From NCBI GenBank assembly GCA_018268915.1, contig JAFDVQ010000017.1, positions 1-64,000 of the forward strand: a DNA stretch of 64,000 bases, in the 5' to 3' direction. Position 1 is the first letter of the stretch. Each line of letters opens with the position of its first letter. Below the pieces are notes generated by a model, which was given only the letters and a program-made list of their open reading frames with translations, made no database searches and had not been told where the DNA came from. The position numbers and the translations under genes were made by a program. Below, piece by piece: positions 1 through 8,580 of the stretch. Source of the DNA: Acidobacteriota bacterium (GTDB lineage Bacteria > Acidobacteriota > Terriglobia > Terriglobales > Acidobacteriaceae).

Positions 1-102
1 GACCCCTGACCCCTGACCCCTGACCCCTGACCCCTGACCCCTGACCCCTGACCCCTGACCCCTGACCCCTGACCCCTGACCCCTGACCCCTGACCCCTGA
101 CC
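1..102. repeat. Heptanucleotide tandem repeat (GACCCCT)n
   Basis: About 14.5 perfect head-to-tail copies of GACCCCT fill the left edge and stop three bases before the uvrB stop codon. No copy differs from the unit, so the array is young or kept uniform. The unit length is not a multiple of three and no gene reads through it. It begins at base 1, so its true length is unknown. Confidence 0.97.
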
Positions 103-105
103 GTC

Positions 106-2097
106 TCACCCGAACAAAAATTCCCTCTCTCTCAGCTCCTTAATACTGTCCCGAAGCTTCGCAGCCTTTTCGAACTCGAACTTCCTCGCCGCATCGCGCA
201 TCTCCGTCTCGAGCTTGCCAAGGAACGCATCCACATCCGCCTGCGAAGTGAACTCCGGTAGCCCGACTGCTTCCTCCACTTCGATCTCGCCGTACTCCGT
301 CTTTAGAATCTGAGCCAGGCCCATGTCGATCTTGCTGATCACCGACTGCGGCGTAATTCCATGCTCCTCGTTGTACGCGGTCTGAACCGTCCGCCGCCGG
401 TCCGTCTCATTGATCGCCGCTTTCATCGACGCCGTCATATTGTCCGCGTAGAGAATCGCCCGACCTTCAAGATGCCGCGCCGCGCGACCGATCGTCTGAA
501 TCAGCGATCCCGTCGACCGCAGAAATCCTTCCTTGTCCGCGTCCAGAATCGCAACCAGCGAAACCTCCGGCAGATCGAGTCCCTCGCGAAGAAGGTTGAT
601 TCCTATCAGCACATCGAACTCGCCCTTGCGCAGCCCGGCCAGCAGCTTCACGCGCTCCAGCGTCTCAATCTCCGAGTGCATGTACCGGCACTTCACGCCA
701 ACCTCGGTGTAGTAGCCCGCAAGATCCTCTGCCATCCGCTTCGTCAGCGTCGTCACCAGCACGCGTTCGCCGCGTTTTGCACGATCACGAATCTCCGCAA
801 GCAGATCGTCGATCTGCCCCTTCACCGGACGAATCTCCACCTGCGGATCCACCAGCCCCGTCGGCCTGATCACCTGTTCGACAACAACGCCCGCCGACCG
901 CGTCAGCTCATACGGCCCCGGCGTCGCCGAAACATAAATCGTCTGGTGAATCCGGTTCTCGAACTCGTCAAATTTCAGCGGCCGGTTGTCCCGCGCCGAA
1001 GGCAGCCGGAACCCATAATCCACCAGGTTCTGCTTGCGGCTCTGGTCCCCGTGCCACATCCCGTGCACCTGCGGAATCGTCGCGTGGCTCTCATCCACAA
1101 ACAAAACAAAATCCCGCGGAAAATAATCCAGCAGTGTTGGCGGAGGCTCGCCCGGCAGCCGCCCGCTGAAGTGCCGAGAGTAGTTCTCGATCCCGTGGCA
1201 ATATCCCATCGACTTGATCATCTCCAGATCAAATCGCGTCCGCTGGTGAACGCGCTGCGCCTCCACCATGCGGCCCTCAGCCTCAAGCTGCGCCGTCCAC
1301 TCCGTCAGTTCCGACACAATCGAGTCGATCGCCTGCGCCTTCCGCTCCGGCTGAACTACATAATGCGACTTCGGATAAATCGGCAGCCGCGAATATTTCT
1401 GCTTCACCGTTCCAAACAGCGGATCGATCTGCGACAGCGATTCAATCTCATCCCCGAAGAGCTCGATCCGATATGCCGACTCGTCGTAAGTAGGGAAGAC
1501 CTCGATAATGTCCCCGCGCACCCGAAACGTCCCGCGCCGAAAATCAACATCGTTCCGCTCGTACAGAATCTCCACCAGCCGCCGCGTAATGTCTTTGCGG
1601 CTGATGTGCTGCCCCTTCTCCAGCAGCAGCAACATTCCGTAGTAAGCCTCCGGCGAACCCAGGCCGTAGATACAACTGACCGAACTCACAATGATCGCGT
1701 CCCGCCGCTCAAAGAGCGAGCGCGTCGCTGACAAACGCAGCTTGTCCAACTCCTCATTGATCGTCGCTTCTTTCTCGATGTAGAGATCGCCCGCCGGAAT
1801 GTACGCCTCCGGCTGGTAGTAGTCGTAGTAGCTGACGAAGTATTCAACCGCATTGCCGGGAAAGAACTGCTTGAACTCGTGGTAGAGCTGTGCCGCAAGT
1901 GTCTTGTTGTGCGCCAGGATCAGAGCCGGCCGGTTCGACTGCTCAATGATCTTGGCCATCGTGAAAGTCTTGCCCGACCCCGTGACCCCCAGCAGCACCT
2001 GGTGCTTTTCGCCCGCCGACAGGCCGCCCACCAGGTCCTCAATCGCCTTCGGCTGATCTCCCCGAGGCTTATAGCTGCTCACCAACTGAAAATCCAT
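106..2097 (-). CDS. uvrB: UvrABC system protein B (excinuclease subunit)
   Basis: UvrB is the damage-verification helicase of bacterial nucleotide excision repair; UvrA loads it and it recruits UvrC. The 663-residue protein has the normal length and order: N-terminal MDFQLVSSYKPRGDQPKAI, Walker A GVTGSGKT at residues 37-44, the beta-hairpin segment YYDYYQPEAYIP near residue 92 that clamps DNA, a VDESH Walker B region, the helicase motif VLIGINLLREGLDLPEVSLV, and a C-terminal UVR domain that binds UvrC. The ATG start matches the family N-terminus, so it is well placed. No neighbour is functionally linked, and the heptamer repeat lies directly behind the stop. Confidence 0.98.
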   Translation of the reverse strand: MDFQLVSSYKPRGDQPKAIEDLVGGLSAGEKHQVLLGVTGSGKTFTMAKIIEQSNRPALILAHNKTLAAQLYHEFKQFFPGNAVEYFVSYYDYYQPEAYIPAGDLYIEKEATINEELDKLRLSATRSLFERRDAIIVSSVSCIYGLGSPEAYYGMLLLLEKGQHISRKDITRRLVEILYERNDVDFRRGTFRVRGDIIEVFPTYDESAYRIELFGDEIESLSQIDPLFGTVKQKYSRLPIYPKSHYVVQPERKAQAIDSIVSELTEWTAQLEAEGRMVEAQRVHQRTRFDLEMIKSMGYCHGIENYSRHFSGRLPGEPPPTLLDYFPRDFVLFVDESHATIPQVHGMWHGDQSRKQNLVDYGFRLPSARDNRPLKFDEFENRIHQTIYVSATPGPYELTRSAGVVVEQVIRPTGLVDPQVEIRPVKGQIDDLLAEIRDRAKRGERVLVTTLTKRMAEDLAGYYTEVGVKCRYMHSEIETLERVKLLAGLRKGEFDVLIGINLLREGLDLPEVSLVAILDADKEGFLRSTGSLIQTIGRAARHLEGRAILYADNMTASMKAAINETDRRRTVQTAYNEEHGITPQSVISKIDMGLAQILKTEYGEIEVEEAVGLPEFTSQADVDAFLGKLETEMRDAARKFEFEKAAKLRDSIKELREREFLFG

Positions 2098-2355
2098 CCA
2101 AGGATTATACCCGAATAGCGAACATTAGGCGAAGATCTGCAGCCTTATCGACAAACTCGACAACCACCCTCGCCTAGCCCTAAGCCGCGGGTTTCATGAA
2201 CGTGCCTCGGACTCGCCGATACAAATCGTCATCTCGACCGAAGTGGAGAGACCCGCAGTTGCTTTTCATTCACTAGCTGAATTTTGGCTTGAGTCCAAGT
2301 TGCGAACCACTAACTCCGCTCTCGAAATTCTCGACCAACGTTATGATGTTTGAGC

Positions 2356-2967
2356 ATGCCTAGTCTTCGCGTTCAAATTATCCGATTTGTGGATGAGGAG
2401 CCTCAGCCTGGAATCGTTGAGTCGCAATTTTCGGATGCGGAGGGCGCATCGCATTTGGTGATCGACAAGGTTCCGATGTTCACAACAGCACACCTCTGGT
2501 CAGATACTCATTACCCCCAGCCTGGTTTCATCGAATGTCGTTTGTTGGAGCGAATGCATAGTGAAAGCCAAAACCTCGCACGCATTTCCGTCGAGCCTTA
2601 TCACGTCGAATGGACAAACGAAGCATTAGAGTTCGTCGTGTTCGAATCCGATCTTTGTGAGATGACGCCGTTCGTATACGGCGGATTCTATGACGTACCG
2701 CGGTGCCTTACGCTTCGCTACCGGGGACGGCACTTCCTTCTTCTCAGCGGGTTTGATGATGACCTAGACGAATACGAGACTGACTACTTCGTTTATCAAT
2801 TCCCGGAGCCTACCGATGATTCGCGTCCCGTGTGTTCACCAGACTTTCTAAGCAGTACGCCGATGAATTCCATTGGGCGGATTCCAATTGATCAAATCGC
2901 GTTCGATCCAAGCAAGCGTCAGAAGCTGGACGCACGTATCCTCGATCCTTTCATTGGTGGGATCTGA
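2356..2967 (+). CDS. Hypothetical protein, acidic, cytoplasmic
   Basis: A 203-residue acidic protein starting MPSLRVQIIRFVDEEPQPG that I do not recognise. It has no signal peptide and no membrane segment. The middle contains VFESDLCEMTPFVYGGFYDVPRCLTLRYRGRHF-like beta-rich sequence and the end a run of polar residues. A TTG two codons upstream would also open the frame; ATG at 2356 was preferred, though neither has a clear Shine-Dalgarno. It stands alone, with 5' intergenic DNA on one side and repeat-bearing DNA on the other. Codon usage is less GC-rich than in neighbouring genes, which may hint at accessory origin. Confidence 0.6.
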   Translation: MPSLRVQIIRFVDEEPQPGIVESQFSDAEGASHLVIDKVPMFTTAHLWSDTHYPQPGFIECRLLERMHSESQNLARISVEPYHVEWTNEALEFVVFESDLCEMTPFVYGGFYDVPRCLTLRYRGRHFLLLSGFDDDLDEYETDYFVYQFPEPTDDSRPVCSPDFLSSTPMNSIGRIPIDQIAFDPSKRQKLDARILDPFIGGI

Positions 2968-3483
2968 AATAGCCGGTGAAAGCTATGCCGTTTTTCAAAT
3001 ATCAGTTTTGAGTGCGGCGGGTGGCCCAGGTTCCTTGCGGCCAGCCTCACCCACCATCCGGGGTGCCCCATGTCCCGATTCTGGGACATGGGATACAACG
3101 ACTCTCGCCTCCGCGTTGTATTCTTTCCCGCTTCGCCATCCTTCTTCTGAGTTTCATAATCCAGTGATTCCTCTTCCGCTGAGATACTCACGACGCGTGC
3201 CGTGCGCGTATCTGACGGTTGGTCGGCAATTCAACTGTCCTTTGCCTTGAAGCTTGCCCCTCTTCCTAGATAGCCGGGTGTATGATGGGCCCGCGCTTGA
3301 TGCGATTACAAGCGGGTCATCTCGATCACAATTCCGCCTCTTCCCTACGTGTGGATGGTGAGTTGTGGATCGTCCTGCGAAGGGACCCTGAAGTCGCACT
3401 CAAGTGCATAGCCTGAGTCCCGACGGTTTCCCCTCCACCAGCGGGCATCGAGAGACCGGGCTTTGCAAGGAGCAATAAGAGCG
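2968..3483. other. Intergenic region with one dispersed hairpin
   Basis: No convincing gene. The stretch carries the hairpin described at 3057-3097 and, just before it, the string GGTGGCCCA (3020-3028), which recurs at 6651-6659 beside another member of the same hairpin family. The last 20 bases hold the Shine-Dalgarno of the next gene (AAGGAGC near 3467). Confidence 0.6.
3057..3097 (+). repeat. Dispersed intergenic hairpin, copy A
   Basis: GGGTGCCCC leads into a perfect 10-bp stem: CCCATGTCCC (3067-3076), loop GATTCT, GGGACATGGG (3083-3092). This is one of six copies in the window with the same outer frame and different stem sequence. Confidence 0.85.
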
Positions 3484-5331
3484 ATGGAAAGAGCAGCATT
3501 TTTGCTGTTGATGGTGGCTACGTGCATGAGTGCGGCGCCGATGAAGATTCACCTTGTGACGGATGTTCCGTCACCGCAACCGGTAGGGACGGTGATCGGG
3601 CTGACGGCGCGGGTGGATGGCGGGGAGAAGGGGCCCCTGGCATTCCGCTTCGATACGAGCCAGGATGGTCGGTCTTTTGAGCTGCTCAGCGACTACAGCC
3701 ATGACGCGACGTTTGCCTGGGCGCCGGAACTTTATGAGCATGAGTCGAAGGTGCGAGTAACGGTGTTGAATCAGGAGACGAAGGAGACAGCCGCGGCGGA
3801 ACTAGACTTCCGAATGACGCCACGAAGCATGGGAGCGGATGGAACGGTGACGCCGACGGCAAATCCGCTGGTGGCCTTGTTCAGCGCGCCGGCATGCGCC
3901 GTTGGCGAGAAGTTTCGGGTGTCGTTTCACGAAGAAGACAGCAGCGCGGTGAGCCACACTCCGCTGATGGCGTGCCGCGGGACGGTGACGAACAATGTGT
4001 ACGTCGCGGGAATGCACGCGGACTCGGTGTATCAGATGCGCAGTGAAGTCACAGGCTCTGCGGAGGCGAAGACAGGGAAGTGGCTGCCATTCCACACCGG
4101 CATGGTCGACGGGAAATTTACTCATGTTGAGACGACGTATCGCGACCCCGGCCACTACAGCGCGGCAGACGGAATTATCATCCGCAGCGTGGATACGGGG
4201 AGGACGGTCGCAACGGATCTGGATGGCCGGCTGGTCTGGTTTCTAAACGCGAGCGCCAACTACACGACCAGGAGGCTGAGTGGCGGCCACTCGCTGGTAA
4301 TAACGCCGGGGACGAATTCGGCGAACGACATTCACCGCGCACAGACGGTGCGGGAGATGGACCTGGTCGGCAATACTCTGCGCGTGACGAATGCGAGCCA
4401 GGTGGCGGAGCAACTGGCCAGGTTCGGACTGCATTCCGATTGCAAAGAAGGCGGCAAGGAGTGCCTGTCGGGATTCCATCACGAGGCTACTCGGCTGTCG
4501 AACGGGCACACGCTGGTGATTGCGGGCCTGGAGCGAATGGAGCCGGCGGGGACGCAGGGATCTGATGACCCGGTGGATGTGCTGGGAGATGTGGTGATTG
4601 ATCTGGACCAGAACTTCCAGGTGAGCTGGGTATGGAATTCTTTCGATCAACTGGACATGAAGCGGGCGTCGCTTGGTGGAGCACATTGCATGCAGGGCGA
4701 GGGAGTCGGCGGATGCCCGCCGGTGTTTCTGGCGAAACAGGCGAACGGCTGGCTGCACAGCAACGCGATTTCGTACATGCCAAAAGACGGGAACTTCGTG
4801 GTTTCAATGCCGGAGCAGGACTGGGTGGTGAAGGTTGACTACGAGAACGGGAAGGGAAGCGGAAAGGTCCTGTGGAGACTGGGAAAAGACGGCGACTTCA
4901 AGACGAATTCGACAGACCGCTACCCGTGGTTTTCCTACCAGCATGATCCGGGACCGGAAACTGAATCGGGTCTGCTGCTGATGCTGGATAACGGCAGGCG
5001 TCGGCACGAAAAATTCGCAGACGCCAACAATCGCGCGCAGGCTTGGGCGATCGATGAGAAGACACATACGGCGACGCCGGTGCTTAATGTCGATCTCGGT
5101 GAGTTTTCGGCGGCAGTGGGATCGGCGCAGAAGCTGGCGAACGGCAATTACTCGTTCGAGTCGGGCTTCATTCTGGGTAACCCGCCGCGAGGACGCGCAG
5201 AGGAATCAGAGTGGAGTCAGACGACAGAGATCACGCCAGAGGGAAAGATTACATTCAAGCAGCGAGCGGACGGTTCGTTGACGTATCGAAGTTTTCGCGT
5301 CCCGGATATGTACACCGCGCCGACGAAGTAA
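3484..5331 (+). CDS. Secreted arylsulfotransferase-like (ASST family) protein
   Basis: A 615-residue secreted protein of the arylsulfate sulfotransferase beta-propeller family (related to PF05935/PF14269). The start ATG at 3484 has AAGGAGC ten bases upstream and opens a signal peptide, MERAAFLLLMVATCMSAA. N-terminal beta-sandwich sequence is followed by the propeller with family-like segments: HHEATRLSNGHTLVIAGLE, LHSNAISYMPKDGNFVVSMP, KVLWRLGKDGDF and SYQHDPGPE. The histidines in these segments are candidates for the sulfate-transfer site, but I could not align them to the characterised enzyme. The usual bacterial role is PAPS-independent transfer of sulfate between phenols in the periplasm. 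No dsbA/dsbB-like partner is adjacent, unlike the enterobacterial locus. Confidence 0.8.
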   Translation: MERAAFLLLMVATCMSAAPMKIHLVTDVPSPQPVGTVIGLTARVDGGEKGPLAFRFDTSQDGRSFELLSDYSHDATFAWAPELYEHESKVRVTVLNQETKETAAAELDFRMTPRSMGADGTVTPTANPLVALFSAPACAVGEKFRVSFHEEDSSAVSHTPLMACRGTVTNNVYVAGMHADSVYQMRSEVTGSAEAKTGKWLPFHTGMVDGKFTHVETTYRDPGHYSAADGIIIRSVDTGRTVATDLDGRLVWFLNASANYTTRRLSGGHSLVITPGTNSANDIHRAQTVREMDLVGNTLRVTNASQVAEQLARFGLHSDCKEGGKECLSGFHHEATRLSNGHTLVIAGLERMEPAGTQGSDDPVDVLGDVVIDLDQNFQVSWVWNSFDQLDMKRASLGGAHCMQGEGVGGCPPVFLAKQANGWLHSNAISYMPKDGNFVVSMPEQDWVVKVDYENGKGSGKVLWRLGKDGDFKTNSTDRYPWFSYQHDPGPETESGLLLMLDNGRRRHEKFADANNRAQAWAIDEKTHTATPVLNVDLGEFSAAVGSAQKLANGNYSFESGFILGNPPRGRAEESEWSQTTEITPEGKITFKQRADGSLTYRSFRVPDMYTAPTK

Positions 5332-5436
5332 GATCGATCGAAAAAATTGGAAGGTCAAAGTCCCATGCGTGACTCGGAAACGATCGAATTGTGTGTCCGG
5401 AAAGCCTGGCGATGACACCGTCTACCATGAAATGAA

Positions 5437-6132
5437 ATGTCACCCTCGTCCCGTCATTTAGTCGCCACCCTGCACCGCGTGCCGTTATTTGCCGAATTGT
5501 CCGACCAGCAGCTTGAGTCAATCGGAGCGCGCATCATCCGAGCACAATTCGAGCGCGACTCCACAATCTTTTCAGAAGGAGATCTTTGCCGAGAATTGCT
5601 CATTGTGGAGGAGGGCAGCGTAAAACTTCTGAAAAATGCCGCAAATGGCCGCCAACAACTGATGGGGATTGAACGAACCGGTAGCACACTTGCCGAAGTG
5701 CCTGTGTTTGATGGAGGCAGGTACACAGTAACGGCACTGGTCAACGAACCGACTGTACTGCTGCGATTTGCTGCCGAACATTTTCGGAAAGTTTGCTTGC
5801 AACAACCCGAAGTTGCTGTGAAAGTCATAAAGGCGCTCGGCCATCGTTTGCGCCACATGGAAAGACTGGTCGAAGAACTGTCGTTCTCGACTGTGCGTGG
5901 GCGTCTGATTTCGCATCTCCTGCGTCTTGCAGAAGAACGCGGAACGCGTGATCAAAGCTCCGTCTATTTCGAACTCAATGAAAACAACGAAGAACTCGCC
6001 GCCCGCCTTGGAACGGTGCGCGAACTAATTTCGCGCAACTTGGGACGCCTGCACGGAGATGGCCTGATAGAGATGCGACGTCGAATCGTCAGAATCCCCA
6101 ACGCCCATAAGCTGGAAAGCGAAGCCAGGTGA
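5437..6132 (+). CDS. Crp/Fnr family transcriptional regulator (Fnr-type recognition helix)
   Basis: A 231-residue regulator with a cyclic-nucleotide-binding-like domain (about residues 10-125), a dimerisation helix (AVKVIKALGHRLRHMERLVEEL) and a C-terminal winged helix-turn-helix (about 165-215). The recognition helix reads VRELISRNLGRL; its E-x-x-S-R arrangement matches the residues with which E. coli FNR reads TTGAT-type half sites. There is no N-terminal four-cysteine cluster, so it is not an oxygen-sensing Fe-S FNR; a DNR/HcpR-like or other effector-sensing role is possible. The next gene, a ferredoxin, follows after 100 bp that contain a TGAC-N4-GTCA palindrome, a plausible target. The ATG start lacks a strong Shine-Dalgarno. 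Confidence 0.88.
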   Translation: MSPSSRHLVATLHRVPLFAELSDQQLESIGARIIRAQFERDSTIFSEGDLCRELLIVEEGSVKLLKNAANGRQQLMGIERTGSTLAEVPVFDGGRYTVTALVNEPTVLLRFAAEHFRKVCLQQPEVAVKVIKALGHRLRHMERLVEELSFSTVRGRLISHLLRLAEERGTRDQSSVYFELNENNEELAARLGTVRELISRNLGRLHGDGLIEMRRRIVRIPNAHKLESEAR

Positions 6133-6166
6133 TCGCGATTGAAGCCGCATTGATTTTTCCAACACC

Positions 6167-6180
6167 GTGACATAAGTCAT
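6167..6180 (+). promoter_or_regulatory. Candidate Fnr-type operator (TGAC-N4-GTCA)
   Basis: TGACATAAGTCA at 6168-6179 is a perfect inverted repeat with a 4-bp spacer. A -10-like TATCCT lies at 6204-6209; the implied start site near 6216 would place the palindrome centre at about -42, the class II activator position. It sits between an Fnr-type regulator gene and a ferredoxin gene. Binding is inference. Confidence 0.5.
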
Positions 6181-6232
6181 GGCGTCGTGATGCGGAGTGT
6201 TCTTATCCTCAGCCAGAAGATGAGGAGGAATG

Positions 6233-6517
6233 ATGGCCTATGTAATCGCTGCACCGTGTGTCGGGGTGAAAGACACAGCCTGCGTGGATGCTTGTCCCGT
6301 GGATTGCATTCATCCACGGAGGGACGAAGTGGCCTTCGCTGAAGCAAAGCAAGTGTACATCGAGCCGGAACGTTGTATTTGCTGCGGTGCGTGCGTTCCG
6401 GTTTGTCCGGTGAACGCGATCTTTCTCGCAGAAGACTTACCGCCGCAATGGAAAGACTATGTCCAGACAAATGCAGAGTGGTACACACCGAACGATGAAC
6501 CTAGACCAAGGGATTAA
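6233..6517 (+). CDS. 7Fe-type ferredoxin ([3Fe-4S][4Fe-4S])
   Basis: A 94-residue soluble electron carrier. The first cluster motif is APCVGVKDTACVDACPVDCI, with the wide C-x7-C-x3-CP spacing of seven-iron ferredoxins; the second is CICCGACVPVCPVNAIF. The acidic tail after residue 70 is typical of the Thermus/mycobacterial FdxA type. Two ATGs are adjacent (6230 and 6233); AGGAGG at 6223-6228 favours 6233. The gene is monocistronic as far as can be seen and lies behind an Fnr-type regulator and its likely operator, suggesting expression under low oxygen or nitrosative stress. Partners are not in the window. Confidence 0.92.
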   Translation: MAYVIAAPCVGVKDTACVDACPVDCIHPRRDEVAFAEAKQVYIEPERCICCGACVPVCPVNAIFLAEDLPPQWKDYVQTNAEWYTPNDEPRPRD

Positions 6518-6597
6518 CCGTCCTCTAACTAGATCGCCACTCGGCGCTCTCACCCGACATTCCCAGCTCATCGTGATCAATCAGAGATCGAGACATC

Positions 6598-6633
6598 CGG
6601 GTGCCCCAGGTCTCGCTTCTGAGACCTGGGAGA
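6598..6633 (+). repeat. Dispersed intergenic hairpin, copy B
   Basis: Frame CCGGGTGCCCC, then perfect 10-bp stem CCCAGGTCTC (6605-6614), loop GCTTCT, GAGACCTGGG (6621-6630). Outer frame and loop resemble copy A, but most stem positions differ on both arms. Confidence 0.85.
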
Positions 6634-6691
6634 AGAACCCAATTTTGACAGGTGGCCCACTCAACATCATTCTTTTTCTTATCGAGGATAG

Positions 6692-6735
6692 GTCTGTGCC
6701 CCGTTCATCGAAGTTTCATCGCGATGAGCGGGTCT
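6692..6735 (+). repeat. Dispersed intergenic hairpin, copy E
   Basis: TCTGTGCCCC frame with stem CCCGTTCATCG (6700-6710) and CGATGAGCGGG (6722-6732), with one T-G wobble and an 11-nt loop. Most similar to copy F at 62.6 kb. Confidence 0.75.
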
Positions 6736-6795
6736 TCACGTCTTTGCCCAGGCATCTACAATGATCCGTTCACTTCAAAGCTCCTCCGGAGACCC

Positions 6796-8289
6796 ATGTC
6801 CGAACTTACCCGCCGTGAAATTCTCGCCATGCTCCTCACCGCTCCCACTGCTACCTCCCTATGGTCACAGGAAACCAGCGCCCCCGCCGACTGGATCCCG
6901 CTCTTCGACGGCAAATCCCTCGACGGCTGGAAGCCCAGCGAGCACGAAGGCTCCTTCAAGGTCGTCGATGGCGAAATCCTCGTTCATGGCGAGCGCTCGC
7001 ATCTTTTCTATACCGGCCCCGTCCACGGCGCTGACTTCCGCAACTTTGAATTTTCCGCCGAAATCAAAACCCTGCCTGGCTCCAACTCCGGAGTCTATTT
7101 CCACACAGCCTTTCAAGATTCGGGTTTCCCGTCCGCCGGCTTCGAAGTCCAGGTCGAGAACAACCAGCCCGAGCCAGTTCCGATCACTGGCTACCTCGAA
7201 CGAAAAAAGACCGGTTCGCTGTACGGAGTTCGCAACGTCAACAAGACCTTTGCCAAAAACAACGAGTGGTTCACGATGTCGATCGAGGTCCGCGGCAAGC
7301 GCGTGCAGACCCGCGTCAACAACATGCTCGTCGTCGACTACATCGAGCCCGACCAGCCTTTCCAGGCCGACACCAAATTCGGACGCGTTCTCAATCATGG
7401 AACCTTTGCTCTTCAGGGCCACGACCCCGGCAGCACCACGCGATTCCGCAACATCCGCGTCCGCCCGCTTCCCGATAGCGCGGAATTTCCGTCGGCGCCA
7501 CGTCCTGAAGTCGACGACCTCTACCGCGAAGTCATCCGCCTCTCCACCGACAATATTCCCGTCGTCGACTACCACGTTCACCTCAAAGGCGGCCTCACCA
7601 TCGAGCAGGCCCTCGAGAACTCCCGCCGCCTCGGCATCAACTACGGCATCGCCATCAACTGCGGCCTCGGCTTTCCCGTGCACAGCGACGAGAGCGTGCA
7701 GCAATACCTCGACAGCATGAAAGGCCAGCCCTGCTTCATCGCCCTCCAGGCAGAAGGCCGCGAGTGGCGAACGCTCGTCTCTCCTGCCTCCATTGCGCGC
7801 TTCGACTACGTCTTCACCGACGCCATGACCTTCACCGACGACCACGGCAAGCGCATGCGTCTCTGGATCGACGAAGAGGTTGGCAACATCCCTGACGCGC
7901 AGGCCTTCATGGACATGCTGGTCGATCGCATTCTCGGAGTACTCCGCGAACCCATCGACATCTATGCCAATCCCACGTTTCTCCCGACTCAGATCGCGAA
8001 GGACTACGAAGCCCTCTGGACGCCCGATCGCCGTCGCAAGGTCATCGCCGCAGCCATCGAAAACAACGTCGCCATCGAAATCAACAATCGCTACAAGATT
8101 CCCAGCGCATCGTTCATCAAGCAGGCCAAGGCCGCCGGTGCAAAATTCTCCTTCGGCACCAACAACGCCGACGCCAACCTCGGCCGCCTCGAATACCCGC
8201 TTGCAATGGTCAAAGAATGCGGCCTCGTCTGGCAGGACATCTTCGTCCCCCGTCCCGACGGCCAGAAGAAAATTCAAATAAAAAGCTGA
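6796..8289 (+). CDS. Exported DUF1080 (3-keto-disaccharide hydrolase-like) + PHP-like metal-hydrolase fusion
   Basis: A 497-residue two-domain protein. The N-terminus (MSELTRREILAMLLTAPTATS) looks like a Tat signal with a twin arginine. Residues about 35-225 form a DUF1080/PF06439 domain: DWIPLFDGKSLDGWK, then the concanavalin-like sandwich ending in TTRFRNIRVRPL. The second half begins VVDYHVHLKGGLTIEQAL and continues to FSFGTNNADANLGRLEYPLAM, a TIM-barrel metal-dependent hydrolase of the PHP/amidohydrolase kind; the H-x-H pair is a candidate metal site. DUF1080 relatives hydrolyse 3-keto-glycosides, so a role in periplasmic carbohydrate breakdown is likely but unproven. The ATG at 6796 follows GGAG; the longer upstream frame runs through a hairpin repeat and was discarded. 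Confidence 0.8.
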   Translation: MSELTRREILAMLLTAPTATSLWSQETSAPADWIPLFDGKSLDGWKPSEHEGSFKVVDGEILVHGERSHLFYTGPVHGADFRNFEFSAEIKTLPGSNSGVYFHTAFQDSGFPSAGFEVQVENNQPEPVPITGYLERKKTGSLYGVRNVNKTFAKNNEWFTMSIEVRGKRVQTRVNNMLVVDYIEPDQPFQADTKFGRVLNHGTFALQGHDPGSTTRFRNIRVRPLPDSAEFPSAPRPEVDDLYREVIRLSTDNIPVVDYHVHLKGGLTIEQALENSRRLGINYGIAINCGLGFPVHSDESVQQYLDSMKGQPCFIALQAEGREWRTLVSPASIARFDYVFTDAMTFTDDHGKRMRLWIDEEVGNIPDAQAFMDMLVDRILGVLREPIDIYANPTFLPTQIAKDYEALWTPDRRRKVIAAAIENNVAIEINNRYKIPSASFIKQAKAAGAKFSFGTNNADANLGRLEYPLAMVKECGLVWQDIFVPRPDGQKKIQIKS

Positions 8290-8580
8290 CCCGTTGCTCC
8301 GCAAGTGTCAGGGAAATTCAGCTGTGTTTACAAGTGAGAACCTGCATTCTGCGCTCACTTTCACTGAAATTGGGATGAAAAGCAGATTGTTACATCCAGA
8401 AGATCGTAGGTAGAGCAACTCGCGTCTTTCACGGCGTATCAAATTTGGCTGGAGCTGACTCATGCTCAGTCGCGCAGTGCCGGCTGATCAGATCGCTTCG
8501 CGGAGATGTTCTCTTACGCAGCTAGCGAGAAGTAGGCGTCCGGGCTCCTCTCCTTCAAATCCCTGCTTTGAGGAACTCCC

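Noticed and set aside
1..102. Heptamer array considered as CRISPR
   Set aside because: Unit is 7 bp with no spacers.
361..1731. 456-codon plus-strand frame opposite uvrB
   Set aside because: Arg/Leu/Pro-rich antisense of a complete uvrB; no own ribosome-binding site or family.
2873..3399. Several 80-125 codon frames on both strands
   Set aside because: They read through the hairpin repeat and lack coding character.
6865..8304. 479-codon minus-strand frame opposite the DUF1080 fusion
   Set aside because: Antisense shadow of high-GC coding sequence; V/D/A-rich with no motif.
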